64,000 nucleotides of DNA, from the NCBI RefSeq assembly GCF_000525835.1, contig NZ_AODD01000005.1, positions 124,001 through 188,000 on the forward strand, in the 5' to 3' direction. Origin of the DNA: Listeria grandensis FSL F6-0971. Lineage in GTDB: Bacteria > Bacillota > Bacilli > Lactobacillales > Listeriaceae. Positions within the stretch are counted from its first letter, which is position 1; the number at the start of each line of letters is the position of its first letter. Positions 43,772 through 54,115 of this stretch are shown piece by piece. The position numbers and the translations under genes are program-made. The notes beneath the pieces are model-generated. The model was not told the origin of the DNA and did not search any database. It saw only the letters and a list, made by a program, of their open reading frames with translations.

Positions 43772-45016
43772 TTGAAAAAAAATACTTTAATCGCTGCGTC
43801 AATGGCAGCTGTAATCAGTTTATCACCGGTTTTTACAACAAATGCATTTGCGGACGTTAACACAGATATCCAACAGAAAGACGCAAAGCTAAACGATCTT
43901 AAATCTAAGAAAGCTGATTTACAAGCTGATCTATCATCTTTAGTATCTAAGCTAGATTCAGCGCAAGCGAAATCGAAAGAACTACAAGCAAGTTTTAATA
44001 AATCAGCAGAACAATTAAAGAAATTAAATGCTGATATCGCGGCAATTAACACACGCATTAAGGAACGTGAAGCAGTTCTTAAAGAACGCGCTCGTTCTAT
44101 GCAAGTGAATTCAAACTCGAATGTTTATCTTGACGTAGTTCTAAGTGCAGATAACTTTGGCGATTTAGTAGACCGTGTATCTGCCGTTAACACCATTGTT
44201 GATTCTGACAAAGCAATCCTTGATGAGCAACAAAAAGACGAAGATGCTTTGAAATCAAAATCTGCTTCTGTTAAGAAAGAACAAGCAAAACAACAAAAAG
44301 CAATCGCAAGCTATGAAGAACAACAAAATAAAATCGAAGCTCAAAAAGCTGAAAAAGAAGCTGTTGTAGCACAGTTAGCAGCACAACAAGCAACAACAGA
44401 ACAAGAAAAATCTACTCTAATTGCGCAACGTGATAGAGAAGCAGCAGCGGCAGCGGCTCGTGCGGCGGCGGCGAAAGAAGCTACAACTGTTCAACCAGTA
44501 GCAGCGACTGAAACTGCTTCAAGCTCTAACTCAAGTTCAGATTCTAGCTCTGCATCATCGTCTTCAAGCGATAGCAAATCTGAAAGCAATACAAACACTT
44601 CAAGTTCTTCGAATAACACTGGTAGCAGCAACATCGCAGCACCAACTGGTTCTGGATACGATGCAATGATTTCAGCAGCTTATGCACAACTAGGTAAACC
44701 TTACTCTCTAGGAGCTACTGGACCAGGTTCGTTTGACTGCTCAGGATTTACTTCTTACGCATTCCGTGCAGCAGGAATTTCTCTTCCAAGAACTTCAGGT
44801 GCTCAATATGCAGCATCTACTAAAATCAGCTCAAGCCAAGCAAAACCAGGTGACTTAGTATTCTTCAGCTATGGTAGCGGAATCGCTCACGTTGGTATTT
44901 ACATTGGTGGCGGTAAAATGATTAACGCGCAAAATAATGGCGTTAGCATTGACAGCCTTTCAAGTAGCTTCTGGGCACAATCTCTTGTAGGTTTTGGTCG
45001 CGTAGCTAATTTTTAA
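43772..45016 (+). CDS. spl: Secreted NlpC/P60 peptidoglycan hydrolase (P45/Spl type)
   Basis: A 414-residue exported endopeptidase: signal peptide to about residue 28, a long coiled coil (about 30-230) like CwlO and PcsB, an Ala/Ser-rich linker (about 230-290), and an NlpC/P60 domain at the end. Catalytic residues are seen as the cysteine in [11 protein letters not shown], the histidine in IAHVGIYIG and a third polar residue in NAQNNG. TTG start after TTAGGAGG. It matches the Listeria P45 protein (lmo2505) in position and layout, just after ftsEX, its likely regulator. Confidence 0.92.
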   Translation: MKKNTLIAASMAAVISLSPVFTTNAFADVNTDIQQKDAKLNDLKSKKADLQADLSSLVSKLDSAQAKSKELQASFNKSAEQLKKLNADIAAINTRIKEREAVLKERARSMQVNSNSNVYLDVVLSADNFGDLVDRVSAVNTIVDSDKAILDEQQKDEDALKSKSASVKKEQAKQQKAIASYEEQQNKIEAQKAEKEAVVAQLAAQQATTEQEKSTLIAQRDREAAAAAARAAAAKEATTVQPVAATETASSSNSSSDSSSASSSSSDSKSESNTNTSSSSNNTGSSNIAAPTGSGYDAMISAAYAQLGKPYSLGATGPGSFDCSGFTSYAFRAAGISLPRTSGAQYAASTKISSSQAKPGDLVFFSYGSGIAHVGIYIGGGKMINAQNNGVSIDSLSSSFWAQSLVGFGRVANF

Positions 45017-45046
45017 TCCCAAACAATAAAAAGATTTTTTGAAAAT

Positions 45047-45088
45047 AGAAAAGTACCTTTGTGCGAGTTTTGCAAGGGTGCTTTTTTT
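45047..45088 (+). terminator. Intrinsic terminator after spl
   Basis: AAAAGTACCTTT pairs with AAGGGTGCTTTT across a loop and runs into T7. Confidence 0.75.
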
Positions 45089-45146
45089 CTAACTAATTTT
45101 TGGAAAAAATAGTTATATATGAATTCGAATTAGGAGGAAACTGTGA

Positions 45147-46508
45147 ATGACATATAAGAAAATACTCAGAAATGGCATTGCAATGACTGTAGCAGTTGGA
45201 CTTTTTAGTGGAGTACCGATTAATGCGATGGCCGCCGATTTAAATGAATTACAGAAGCAGCAACAAGACATTCAGAACCAGCGCTCTGCTATAGATAGCC
45301 ACATCGATGAAAAGGACCACGAAGTTTCGGTTCTTGAAAGAAAACAACAAACAACGGCTGCGGAATTAGAAAGCCTAGTAAAAAGTATCACGGAAACAAA
45401 TAAAAAGCTTCAAAAGCAGCAACAGGAAGTAGCTACAACGAATGCTGAGGTAAGTAAACTAAAGAATGAAATCAGCGTATTGCAAAAAAGTATTCAGGAA
45501 CGTCTTGACTTATTGAAAGATCGCGCACGTGCGATACAAGTTAATGGAAACGGTCAAGCGTATATGAATGTTATTTTAGCGTCGGACAATTTCAGTGATT
45601 TTATTGATCGGGCGACAATGGTATCGACACTCGTGAATGCAGATAAAGACATTATGACGGATCAGAAAAAGGACGAAGATGCACTCAGTTCGAAACAAAA
45701 TCAAGAACAGAAACAAAATTAGACGAGCTTGAAAAAACTTTCTACCGAAATTGCGCTTTCCAAAAATAACTTAGAGAGCCAAAAGAGCCAAAAAGACGAG
45801 CTTATTTTAGCAATTGCGGCAGAAAAAGATTTAACGCAACAACAAAAAAATGATTTGTTAGCAAAGCAAGATACGCTTTCGGCAAGTGAGAAAGCAATCG
45901 CGGGTAACATTCAAGCGGAGCAAAATCGCCAAGCTGAACTACAATTGGCAGCGGCCCGCAAAGCAAGCGCAGAACGTGCAGCTAAAGAAGAAGCTGCAAA
46001 GGCTGCAACAGCACAAGCAAGATCAAAAACAGTGACGAGGACGGAATCGCAACAGGAATCATCGGCTGTCTCTATTCCATCGATTAGTGCAGGATCTTCT
46101 ACGGGTATGTTTATTAAACCAGCAGCGGGAATCTTAACTTCTGGCTTTAGCGATCGTACCAATCCAGTGACTGGAGAACATGAATCACATAAGGGGCAGG
46201 ATATTGCAGCTGGTGGTAGTGTGCCAATCTATGCAGCGGCAGGAGGAACTGTTGTTTTCTCTGGTTTTGGTGCTCCAGGTAGTGGCTATGGTGGCTATGG
46301 TTATGTGGTTGAAATCGATCATGGGAATGGCTATCAAACCTTGTATGGGCATATGAGCGCGGGAAGCTTGCAAGTCGTTGCAGGACAAAGTGTTTCTCAA
46401 GGACAAGGCATCGGCATGATGGGCTCGACAGGTCAGTCGACAGGTCAGCATCTCCATTTTGAGATTCATAAAAATGGGGTTCCGGTTGATCCATCACCTT
46501 ATATTTAA
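45147..46508 (+). CDS. Secreted coiled-coil M23 peptidase (frame disturbed in this sequence)
   Basis: EnvC-like or CwlO-like protein with a signal peptide (to about 29), a coiled coil (about 30-270), and a C-terminal LytM/M23 metallopeptidase domain with zinc ligands in TNPVTGEHESHKGQDIAA and GQHLHFEIHKNG. TAG at 45720-45722 interrupts it, but the frame after the stop is the same as before. The region reads best as KTKLDELEKLSTEIALS if one A is restored at 45711-45713 and one A removed at 45732-45737, giving about 453 residues. Corresponds in place to lmo2504; a division-site hydrolase or activator is inferred. Confidence 0.87.
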
Positions 46509-46511
46509 TTT

Positions 46512-46551
46512 AGAAACTCGGTTGGCTCATATGTGGGCTGGTCGAGTTTTT
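46512..46551 (+). terminator. Intrinsic terminator after the M23 gene
   Basis: AACTCG and CGAGTT form the outer stem with an inner TGGCTC-like helix, followed by TTTTTG. Confidence 0.7.
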
Positions 46552-46625
46552 GCTTGTCTAAGGCAATACTTCACTGCTAATATATGATATGATAAAAGTG
46601 TAGGATTATTATTGGGAGGGACATT

Positions 46626-48077
46626 ATGGGGATTATTGCGGGTTTATTGATTGTTCTATTACTAATCAATCTATTCTTTGCCGCTGTGATGGTGTTTTTG
46701 GAACGGCGAGACACATCAGCGACATGGGCTTGGTTGCTTGTTTTAACTTTCATACCTGTTATTGGCTTTATTATATATTTAATATTCGGCCGAAAGCTTT
46801 CACACCGTAAAATTTTTGACTGGAAGGGACAGGAGAAAATTGGGTTGCGTGAGTCGACGGACAATCAAATTAACTTGATTAGGCAACAGGAGTTTCCGTT
46901 TAGTGATCGGAATGTGGCGAAGCATCGGGATTTGATTTATTTATTACTTGTTAATGATGGCGCAATTTTAACGCAGGATAATGAAGTTACTATTTTTACA
47001 GATGGGCATGAAAAATTTGATGCGTTGATGCTTGATATAGAGGCGGCGAAGGATCATATTCATCTGATTTATTATATTATTCATTCTGATATGCTTGGGA
47101 AGCGTTTGAAAACGGCGCTTATTAAGAAGGCGAAAGAGGGACTGGATGTCCGTGTCATTTATGATGCAATGGGTTGCCGAACAACAAAAAAAGCTTTTTG
47201 GAACGATTTGAAGCATAATGGCGTGAAAGTTTGGCCGTTCTTCCCATCAAAATTACCGTTGATTAACTTTCGGCTGAACTATCGAAATCACCGCAAGTTG
47301 GCAATTATTGATGGTGAGGTTGGTTATATTGGTGGCTTTAATGTGGGAGATGAGTATTTGGGGCTCGATAAAAGCTTTGGATACTGGCGAGATACGCATC
47401 TTCGAGTGAGGGGGAAGGCGGTTTTTGCGATGCAGACGCGCTATATTATGGACTGGAATTCAGCGTCGTCGGCAAGTCAGAAACTAGATTATCACACGCG
47501 TTATTTTCCGAGTTTTCATGGGAAGGGACACTCTAGTATGCAGATTGTTTCGAGTGGGCCAGATTCGGAATGGCAGCAGATTAAAAATGGTTATATTAAG
47601 ATGATTAATTCGGCTAAGAAATCTATTTATTTACAGTCGCCATACATTATTCCGGATGCGAGTTTGCTTGAGGCATTAAAAATTGCTTCGCTATCGGGCG
47701 TCGATGTGCGTTTGATGATTCCAAATAAACCGGATCACGCTTTTGTTTATCGTGCAACGATGAGTTATTGTGGGGAATTGATAGAGAGTGGTGTCAAGGT
47801 TTATATTTATGATAATGGCTTTATTCATGCGAAGACGATGGTTGTCGACGGTGAAATTGCATCGGTTGGGACGGCAAATATGGATTTCCGTAGTTTTAGA
47901 TTGAATTTTGAAGTGAATGCGTTTATGTATGAGAAGAAAATCGCGCAGAAATTGGAAGATCTATTTTTGCAAGATATTTTGAAATCGTATCAGCTAACAG
48001 CAGAATTGTACGCCGAGCGATCTTTTTGGATTAAAGTGAAAGAAGCGGTGTCAAGGTTGCTGTCACCGATACTATAA
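46626..48077 (+). CDS. cls: Cardiolipin synthase
   Basis: Phospholipase D-family membrane enzyme that joins two phosphatidylglycerols into cardiolipin. The 483-residue protein has two N-terminal helices (about 4-26 and 36-57) and two HKD motifs, HRKLAIIDGEVGYIGG and HAKTMVVDGEIASVG. The start follows GGGAGG. It is separated from the next gene by only 12 bases. Codon use is plainly AT-biased like its neighbours. Confidence 0.94.
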   Translation: MGIIAGLLIVLLLINLFFAAVMVFLERRDTSATWAWLLVLTFIPVIGFIIYLIFGRKLSHRKIFDWKGQEKIGLRESTDNQINLIRQQEFPFSDRNVAKHRDLIYLLLVNDGAILTQDNEVTIFTDGHEKFDALMLDIEAAKDHIHLIYYIIHSDMLGKRLKTALIKKAKEGLDVRVIYDAMGCRTTKKAFWNDLKHNGVKVWPFFPSKLPLINFRLNYRNHRKLAIIDGEVGYIGGFNVGDEYLGLDKSFGYWRDTHLRVRGKAVFAMQTRYIMDWNSASSASQKLDYHTRYFPSFHGKGHSSMQIVSSGPDSEWQQIKNGYIKMINSAKKSIYLQSPYIIPDASLLEALKIASLSGVDVRLMIPNKPDHAFVYRATMSYCGELIESGVKVYIYDNGFIHAKTMVVDGEIASVGTANMDFRSFRLNFEVNAFMYEKKIAQKLEDLFLQDILKSYQLTAELYAERSFWIKVKEAVSRLLSPIL

Positions 48078-48089
48078 GAGGTGAATGAA

Positions 48090-49259
48090 GTGGACATAGT
48101 GCTAGAAATATTAAAGGGAATCGGGAGTTTGCTGCTACAGCCAGCTTTGTACGTCTCGGTATTGATTGTTATTATTGCTGGGTTTAACCGGACAAAATGG
48201 GAGCGTAAATCTTTTCATATACGCGTTCATTCTCCTTGGCAGGAGTTAAAAGGCTTCTTCGGGCTGGGAATCGTGTTTGGCGTGCTAGTATCGATCGTGC
48301 TGATTTTCACTGGGTTTACGTTGACGATTGGCTGGATTGCGATCTTTAATGTGGTGCTGATAGTATTGTTACTTGTAGGTCTTTTTCGAATGACTTCCAC
48401 AGCGTATACAATTGGAATTGCGAGTTTGGTTTACTACGGGGCATACTATTTTGATTGGCAGTTGGCACCGTTTGAAGATACGATGTTGCCGATCAAGGAT
48501 TTGTATATTGATAATTTCATGATTGCCATCGTATTTATTTTAGCACTATTACTTGCGGTTGAGGCGTTTTTGATCCAGTATTCGGGTGCTAATCAGGCAT
48601 CACCAATGCTACGAAAAAGCGGACGTGGAAAATGGATCGGGGCTTTTCAACTACGCCGTTTATGGTTATTGCCACTCGTTTGCTTTATTCCTGGTCATGG
48701 TTTTGCAGCATTTTTTGATTGGTGGCCGATTTTCCAAATTGGGAATCAGGCATTTTCACTGCTGATTTTGCCGGTTGTTATCGGTTTTCAGCAACAGGTA
48801 CAATCACAATTACCGAAGCAGGCGACGCATAAAATCGCGGTTCGCGTGACGAGTTTGGCGATTGTAATTGCGCTCTTCGGTGTTGGAAGCATTGTGATGC
48901 CCATCTTATGCTTAGCTGCTTTTGTCGTTGCTATCATTGGACGGTTTTGGATTTCTTATCGCCACCGCAGTGAGGAGCAGAATGCTGCCTTTAAGTATAC
49001 GCCGCAATCTGATGGAATCATGATTTTAGGCGCTCGTGAGAATACGCCGGCTAGTCGGATGGAAATTTTGGCTGGGGAAGTTATTTTGGAGGCGAATGGG
49101 AAAAAGGTGACAGATCGTGCGGAGTTATATGATGCGTTGAATGAGAATCGGGCGTATTGTAAGTTGAAGGTACGCGATAATAATGGAGAGCCGCGGATTG
49201 TTCAAACGGCGATACATGAGGAAGATTCATTTGAGCTTGGGTTATTTATGGTAGAGTGA
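48090..49259 (+). CDS. minJ: PDZ-domain polytopic membrane protein, MinJ-like
   Basis: A 389-residue protein with about seven membrane segments in the first 290 residues and a C-terminal PDZ domain (about 310-385: MILGARENTPASRMEI, VILEANGKKV). This layout is that of MinJ, which links DivIVA to MinCD and keeps division at midcell. Sequence similarity outside the PDZ domain is weak by eye, so the name is inference from architecture. GTG 48090 is preferred over 48081 because AGAGGTGA ends just before it. Confidence 0.7.
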   Translation: MDIVLEILKGIGSLLLQPALYVSVLIVIIAGFNRTKWERKSFHIRVHSPWQELKGFFGLGIVFGVLVSIVLIFTGFTLTIGWIAIFNVVLIVLLLVGLFRMTSTAYTIGIASLVYYGAYYFDWQLAPFEDTMLPIKDLYIDNFMIAIVFILALLLAVEAFLIQYSGANQASPMLRKSGRGKWIGAFQLRRLWLLPLVCFIPGHGFAAFFDWWPIFQIGNQAFSLLILPVVIGFQQQVQSQLPKQATHKIAVRVTSLAIVIALFGVGSIVMPILCLAAFVVAIIGRFWISYRHRSEEQNAAFKYTPQSDGIMILGARENTPASRMEILAGEVILEANGKKVTDRAELYDALNENRAYCKLKVRDNNGEPRIVQTAIHEEDSFELGLFMVE

Positions 49260-49312
49260 AAATAAGACGCGCATGAACCTGTACACGAGTATCGGAATGG
49301 AGCTCTTAACAA

Positions 49313-49345
49313 TAAGAACGGGCTCTTCTTTTCAGGGCCTGTTTT
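49313..49345 (+). terminator. Intrinsic terminator after the MinJ-like gene
   Basis: AACGGGCTC pairs with GGGCCTGTT across 9-10 bases and is followed by a long T tract. Confidence 0.75.
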
Positions 49346-49480
49346 TTTTTAAGATTGTGTTAATCTGATAGGTTTTCTACCCGATAAAGGTAAATTCGTG
49401 CTATATTTTAGATGAAGAATACATAACAAGTTGTGGCGAGTTTGTAAAGGCTGCGCGTTATGAACGGGGAGGAAATGGCA

Positions 49481-50197
49481 TTGACCAAGATTTTAGTAGT
49501 GGATGATGAGTCTTCCATTGTGACTTTACTGCAATTTAACATTGAAAAGGCTGGTTTTGACGTGGTGACAGCAGAGGATGGGCGAACGGGATACGAGCTT
49601 GCTTTGGCGGAAAAACCAGATTTGATTGTGCTTGATTTAATGCTACCAGAAATGGATGGGATCGAGGTCTGCAAACAGTTGCGCCAGGATAAGGTGGAGA
49701 CACCGATCTTGATGCTAACGGCAAAGGATGACGAATTGGATAAAATTATTGGTCTGGAACTCGGCGCGGATGATTATTTAACGAAGCCGTTTAGCCCGCG
49801 TGAAGTCGTGGCGCGAATTAAGGCGATTTTGCGACGGAGTGCTGGGAAATCAGCTGCTGAAATGGATATGCCAGAGCCTGTGAAAGAGAAGGCGCTTCAT
49901 GTTGGCGATCTGAAGATTTTGACGGAGAGCTACGAGGTTTATTTACAGGACGAGTTGCTGGATTTGACGCCAAAGGAATTCGAGTTGTTGGTATATTTGG
50001 CAAATCATCGTGGCAAGGTTTTCTCTCGAGATCAGTTGCTGGATGCGGTTTGGAATTATGATTACATTGGTGAAACGCGGATTGTAGATGTGCATGTGAG
50101 CCATTTGCGCGATAAAATTGAGACCGATACGAAGAAGCCACAATATATTAAGACAATTCGTGGTTTTGGCTACAAGATGGAGAATATGAAGGCATGA
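49481..50197 (+). CDS. phoP: Phosphate response regulator PhoP
   Basis: OmpR-family regulator of 238 residues: receiver domain with DD at the pocket, phosphoacceptor in LIVLDLMLPEMDG and the switch lysine in LTKPFSPREV, followed by a winged-helix DNA-binding domain ending GFGYKMENM. TTG 49481 is 8 bases after GGGGAGG and gives the family start MTKILVVDDE. The in-frame ATG at 49475 is too close to that site and ATG 49460 lies before it. It overlaps phoR by 4 bases. It likely activates pst through the box at 52090-52128. Confidence 0.9.
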   Translation: MTKILVVDDESSIVTLLQFNIEKAGFDVVTAEDGRTGYELALAEKPDLIVLDLMLPEMDGIEVCKQLRQDKVETPILMLTAKDDELDKIIGLELGADDYLTKPFSPREVVARIKAILRRSAGKSAAEMDMPEPVKEKALHVGDLKILTESYEVYLQDELLDLTPKEFELLVYLANHRGKVFSRDQLLDAVWNYDYIGETRIVDVHVSHLRDKIETDTKKPQYIKTIRGFGYKMENMKA

Positions 50198-51965
50198 AAA
50201 AATTATGGCTGAAAATAGGACTGTCCTTTTTTATTCTATTTTTTGTGGTGATGGTGGTTGTTGGCTTCTTTTCGGGGGAACTGATGAAGAGCGTTTATTT
50301 GCATATGAAGGAAAATCAGTTGCAGGATGACGCGAAAATTCTATTGACGACGACAAATTTAGAAAATGTGGATTTGGATCAGAGTGCAGATCAGATTCAA
50401 GCTACTTTGAAACCTTTAGAAGATAAGATTGATGCGCGGATTACGATAGTTGATAGGAACGGGCATGTGGTTGCGGATACGAAGGAAGATCCACATAGTT
50501 TAGGCAGTCACAAGGATCGACCAGAAGTACAAGAGGTTTTAGGTCAGGGAAAAGATGTTGGAATTGCGACCCGAAAAAGTTCTACGCTTGGCTATAGCAT
50601 GTTATATGTGGCGGTTCCCATTGTGCATAACGGTGCGATGGACGGTGTCTTACGAATTTCAATCTCGTTGGAGTCCGTCGAAAAAGCCGTTCATCAGTTA
50701 TGGCTGAGCTTGTCTTGATCTTTGGTTTGGCACTCGTAGTTATCGGTTTTATCAGTGCCGTGATTGCCCGCCGGATTACGCGACCGGTCAATGAAATTAT
50801 CGATGTATCGATGGATTTGGCGAACCATCGTTATTATAGTCGAATTACAGGCCAAACGAGTGGTGAATTGCAGGATCTTTCGATGAGTGTGAACCAATTA
50901 GCGCAAAGTTTGGAAAAGCAGATGCAGGAAATCGAACTTAATCAACAACGGCTCAGCGGCATCGTGCAGAATTTAGTCAGTGGTATCATGCTGATCGATC
51001 AGCGGAAGCTCATTGTGATGACGAATCCGATGATGGAGCAAATCATTGGTGAGAAGGGACTTACAAGCAAAGCATACTATGAAGTCCTTAAAAGTTTTGC
51101 CTTGACGCAGCTTGTAGATCGCTGTTTAGAGCAGAAAACACCGCAGCAAGAGGAAATTACGATTTATTTCCCGCGCGAACTTATTTTGGATGCGAATGCC
51201 TCACCGGTTCTTTCTAAAACAGGGAATATCACTGGTGTTATATTGCTACTTCACGATATTACTGAAATTAGGCGACTCGAAAATGTACGTTCTGAATTCG
51301 TCGCGAATGTGTCGCATGAACTAAAAACACCAGTTACTGCGCTTAAAGGCTTCGCGGAAACTTTACTAGACGGCGCCATGTATGATGAAGAACTTCTTAA
51401 AAAATTCCTAACGATCATAAAAGAGGAAAGTGACCGACTCCATCGCCTAATTATGGATATTTTGGAGCTGTCACGAATTGAGCAGAAACACGTTTCGATG
51501 AACTTAGAACAAGTGGATGTGGAGGACGTGGTAGTCGCAACTATGGATACCGTTCGTCCGATGGCAGCTACAAAAGAAATCCAACTCATATCTCCGAATT
51601 TAGCAACGCCGATTGTTATGCAAGCGGAACGCGATCGTTTGCAACAAATCTTGATCAATTTGATTTCAAACGCGATTGTTTACACGCCTCAAAAGGGAAA
51701 AGTCACGGTAGGCGTGACGGAAAATATCGCGAACGAAACGATTGTAATCACAGTCAAAGATAACGGTATCGGTATACCCGTCAAAGATATCGATCGCATT
51801 TTTGAACGCTTTTATCGGGTAGATCGGGCGCGAAGCAGACATTCAGGTGGAACTGGGCTCGGACTTTCTATCGTGAAGCATATCGTTGAAAGTTGCGGTG
51901 GTCAGGTTCAAGTGGAGAGTGTGGAAGGTTCTGGAACAACATTTACAGTGACACTTCCTAAATAA
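50194..51965 (+). CDS. phoR: Phosphate sensor kinase PhoR (frameshifted in this sequence)
   Basis: Membrane histidine kinase: helix 1 (about 7-28), an extracytoplasmic PAS-like sensor domain, helix 2 (about 170-192), HAMP, a cytosolic PAS domain, HisKA with VSHELKTPVTALKG, and the ATPase domain with N box and GTGLGLSIVKHI. The frame breaks near 50712 in the second helix: one G appears to be missing, and restoring it gives WLSLVLIFGLALVVIGF without interruption, about 590 residues. PhoR phosphorylates PhoP on phosphate limitation. Confidence 0.9.
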
Positions 51966-51971
51966 AGGAGT

Positions 51972-52054
51972 AGCGCACGTCGTGATTTTAAACGGCTTGC
52001 GCTTTTCTTTACATAAATAGAGTCCGGAGATCGCCTAATTAGCGGTCTTTTCGT
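51972..52054 (+). terminator. Two adjacent terminator-like hairpins after phoR
   Basis: The first stem is AGCGCA with TGCGCT followed by TTTTC near 52008. The second, GATCGCC with GGCGGTC-like pairing around 52028-52048, is followed by TTTT. Confidence 0.6.
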
Positions 52055-52089
52055 CATCTCTCCTTAAATAAATTTACAGAATCATCATC

Positions 52090-52143
52090 TTTACATTCTC
52101 TTAACATTAGCTACACATCACCTTAATTCTTAAGAGGTATAGT
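52090..52143 (+). promoter_or_regulatory. PhoP box and promoter of the pst operon
   Basis: Four TTAACA-like hexamers recur every 11 bases: TTTACA (52090), TTAACA (52101), TACACA (52112) and TTAATT (52123), with a further TTTACA at 52073. A -10 TATAGT lies at 52138-52143 with no proper -35. This is the classic arrangement of a PhoP-activated promoter. Confidence 0.85.
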
Positions 52144-52185
52144 AGGTTTGTAAGTTAAATCGATAAAAAAGGTGGTTTACAATTC

Positions 52186-53091
52186 ATGAAGAAGAGATTT
52201 TTAGGACTAGTAGCTGTTATTGCAGCGTTCACAATGATTATAGCAGGATGTGGAAATTCAGGTTCATCATCAGATAAAGCAAACGGAAATGCAGATAGCA
52301 AGGAAGTTTCTGGTTCGATTACGGCGGTGGGCTCGACTGCACTGCAACCTCTTGTTGAAGCTGCTTCGAAACAATTTACAGCTGAAAATCCTAAAGCACA
52401 AATCAACGTGCAAGGTGGCGGATCTGGAACTGGCCTAACGCAAGTGCAACAAGGCGCAGTAGATATCGGCAACTCGGATGTTTTCGCTGAAGAAAAAGAC
52501 GGCGTTGACGCTTCAAAATTAGTAGACCACAGAGTCGCAGTAGTCGGCATGGCTCCAGTTGTTAACAAAGACGCTGGCGTGAAAAATATTTCAAAACAAC
52601 AATTAATCGACATCTTCACAGGAAAAATTACAAACTGGAAAGATGTTGGCGGTAAAAATGAGAAAATCACGATCATCAACCGTGCAGAAGGAAGCGGAAC
52701 ACGTGCAACTTTTGAAAAATGGGGCTTAGATGGCGCGACACCAGTGAAAGCGCAAGAACAAGATTCCTCAGGTACCGTTCGTAAAATCGTAAGCGAAACA
52801 CCAGGTGCAATTAGCTACCTCGCTTTCTCTTACATTGACGATTCGATCCAAGGACTTTCGATTGATAACGTAGAGCCGAAAGAAGAAAACGTAGCAACAA
52901 ACGATTGGAAAATTTGGGCTTACGAACATATGTATACAAAAGGCGAGGCAACAGGACTTACGAAAAAATTCCTAGCTTACATCACAAGCAAAGATGTTCA
53001 AAATGACTTGGTACCACAATTAGGTTACCAATCCATTCACTCCATGAAAGTGGAACGTGATGCTAAAGGAAACATTACAGAAGTTAAATAA
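52186..53091 (+). CDS. pstS: Phosphate-binding lipoprotein PstS
   Basis: Solute-binding protein of the high-affinity phosphate ABC transporter. The 301-residue protein has a lipoprotein signal with the lipobox IIAGC (Cys22), a Ser/Gly/Asn-rich spacer, and phosphate-binding segments GSTALQPL, GGGSGTGLTQVQQG and RAEGSGTRATFE. The start follows AAAGGTGG. It heads the pst operon downstream of the PhoP box and is separated from pstC by a stable hairpin. Confidence 0.95.
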   Translation: MKKRFLGLVAVIAAFTMIIAGCGNSGSSSDKANGNADSKEVSGSITAVGSTALQPLVEAASKQFTAENPKAQINVQGGGSGTGLTQVQQGAVDIGNSDVFAEEKDGVDASKLVDHRVAVVGMAPVVNKDAGVKNISKQQLIDIFTGKITNWKDVGGKNEKITIINRAEGSGTRATFEKWGLDGATPVKAQEQDSSGTVRKIVSETPGAISYLAFSYIDDSIQGLSIDNVEPKEENVATNDWKIWAYEHMYTKGEATGLTKKFLAYITSKDVQNDLVPQLGYQSIHSMKVERDAKGNITEVK

Positions 53092-53108
53092 AAAATATAT
53101 TGGGGAAG

Positions 53109-53137
53109 GCGTCTACTTCTAATTATAGAAGTGGGCG
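53109..53137 (+). promoter_or_regulatory. Hairpin between pstS and pstC
   Basis: GCGTCTACTTCTA pairs with TAGAAGTGGGCGC without a T tract. Such a stem after the binding-protein gene probably stabilises pstS mRNA or reduces read-through. Confidence 0.6.
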
Positions 53138-53194
53138 CAAACCCGTTTGTTGGGTATAAAAATTGTACTCAGCACTCGGAAAGGAGTCCAGACA

Positions 53195-54115
53195 GTGGAA
53201 GCAAGAGAAAAAGCATTAACGCAAACTTCCAAAAAAGCCCGTCTTGAAAAAAGAGGGAAAATCATTACTTTTATCTGTATCAGCATCATGGTGATTGCAG
53301 CAGCATCCATTCTTTTCTTTGTTATCTCGAAAGGGTTGGCGACGTTCTTTGTCAATAACGTGTCATTCGTCGATTTTATTACAGGAACAGATTGGAATCC
53401 TTCGAAAACAGACGCGGCCGGAAATCCACTCGTTGGCGCCTTGCCGATGATTCTTGGTTCTTTTGGTGTTACTTTACTCGCGGCTTGTATCGCCGCCCCG
53501 CTTGCGATTGGCGCTGCTATTTTCATGGTGGAAATATCGCCGAAATTTGGTAAGAAAGTGTTGCAACCCGTGATGGAGTTGCTTGTTGGAATTCCGTCTG
53601 TTGTTTACGGATTTATCGGACTTAGTGTTGTCGTTCCATTTATACGGGAACACATTTCAGGAAGTGGTTTTGGGATTGCAGCGGCGACCGCGGTTTTGAC
53701 CGTGATGATTTTGCCGACTGTGACTAGTTTGACAGTGGATGCGATTCATTCGGTACCACGTCATTATCGTGAGGCTTCGCTTGCGCTTGGTGCAACGCGG
53801 TGGCAGACGATTTGGAAAGTAATTTTACGCAGTGCACGATCAGGCATTTTGACAGCCGTTGTTTTCGGAATGGCGCGCGCGTTTGGTGAAGCACTTGCTG
53901 TACAAATGGTTATTGGAAACTCCGTGGTTATCCCGACTTCGTTATTCGAACCGGCATCCACGTTAACAAGTATTTTAACAATGGGAATGGGAAATACCGT
54001 CATGGGGACGCTTGATAATAACGTGCTTTGGTCACTAGCGATGGTGCTACTAGCCATGTCACTATTCTTTATCATTATGATCCGCTTCATCGGCCGTAGG
54101 AGGAAAGTCAAATGA
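53195..54115 (+). CDS. pstC: Phosphate ABC transporter permease PstC
   Basis: Membrane subunit of 306 residues with six helices and the permease EAA-like loop REASLALGATRWQTIWKV that contacts PstB. GTG 53195 follows AAAGGAGT; the longer frame from 53147 would include that site. It overlaps pstA by 4 bases (ATGA). Confidence 0.92.
   Translation: MEAREKALTQTSKKARLEKRGKIITFICISIMVIAAASILFFVISKGLATFFVNNVSFVDFITGTDWNPSKTDAAGNPLVGALPMILGSFGVTLLAACIAAPLAIGAAIFMVEISPKFGKKVLQPVMELLVGIPSVVYGFIGLSVVVPFIREHISGSGFGIAAATAVLTVMILPTVTSLTVDAIHSVPRHYREASLALGATRWQTIWKVILRSARSGILTAVVFGMARAFGEALAVQMVIGNSVVIPTSLFEPASTLTSILTMGMGNTVMGTLDNNVLWSLAMVLLAMSLFFIIMIRFIGRRRKVK

Noticed and set aside
52155-52679. 174-codon minus-strand frame over pstS
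   Set aside because: Shadow of pstS that begins within its coding region and crosses its promoter side; no support.
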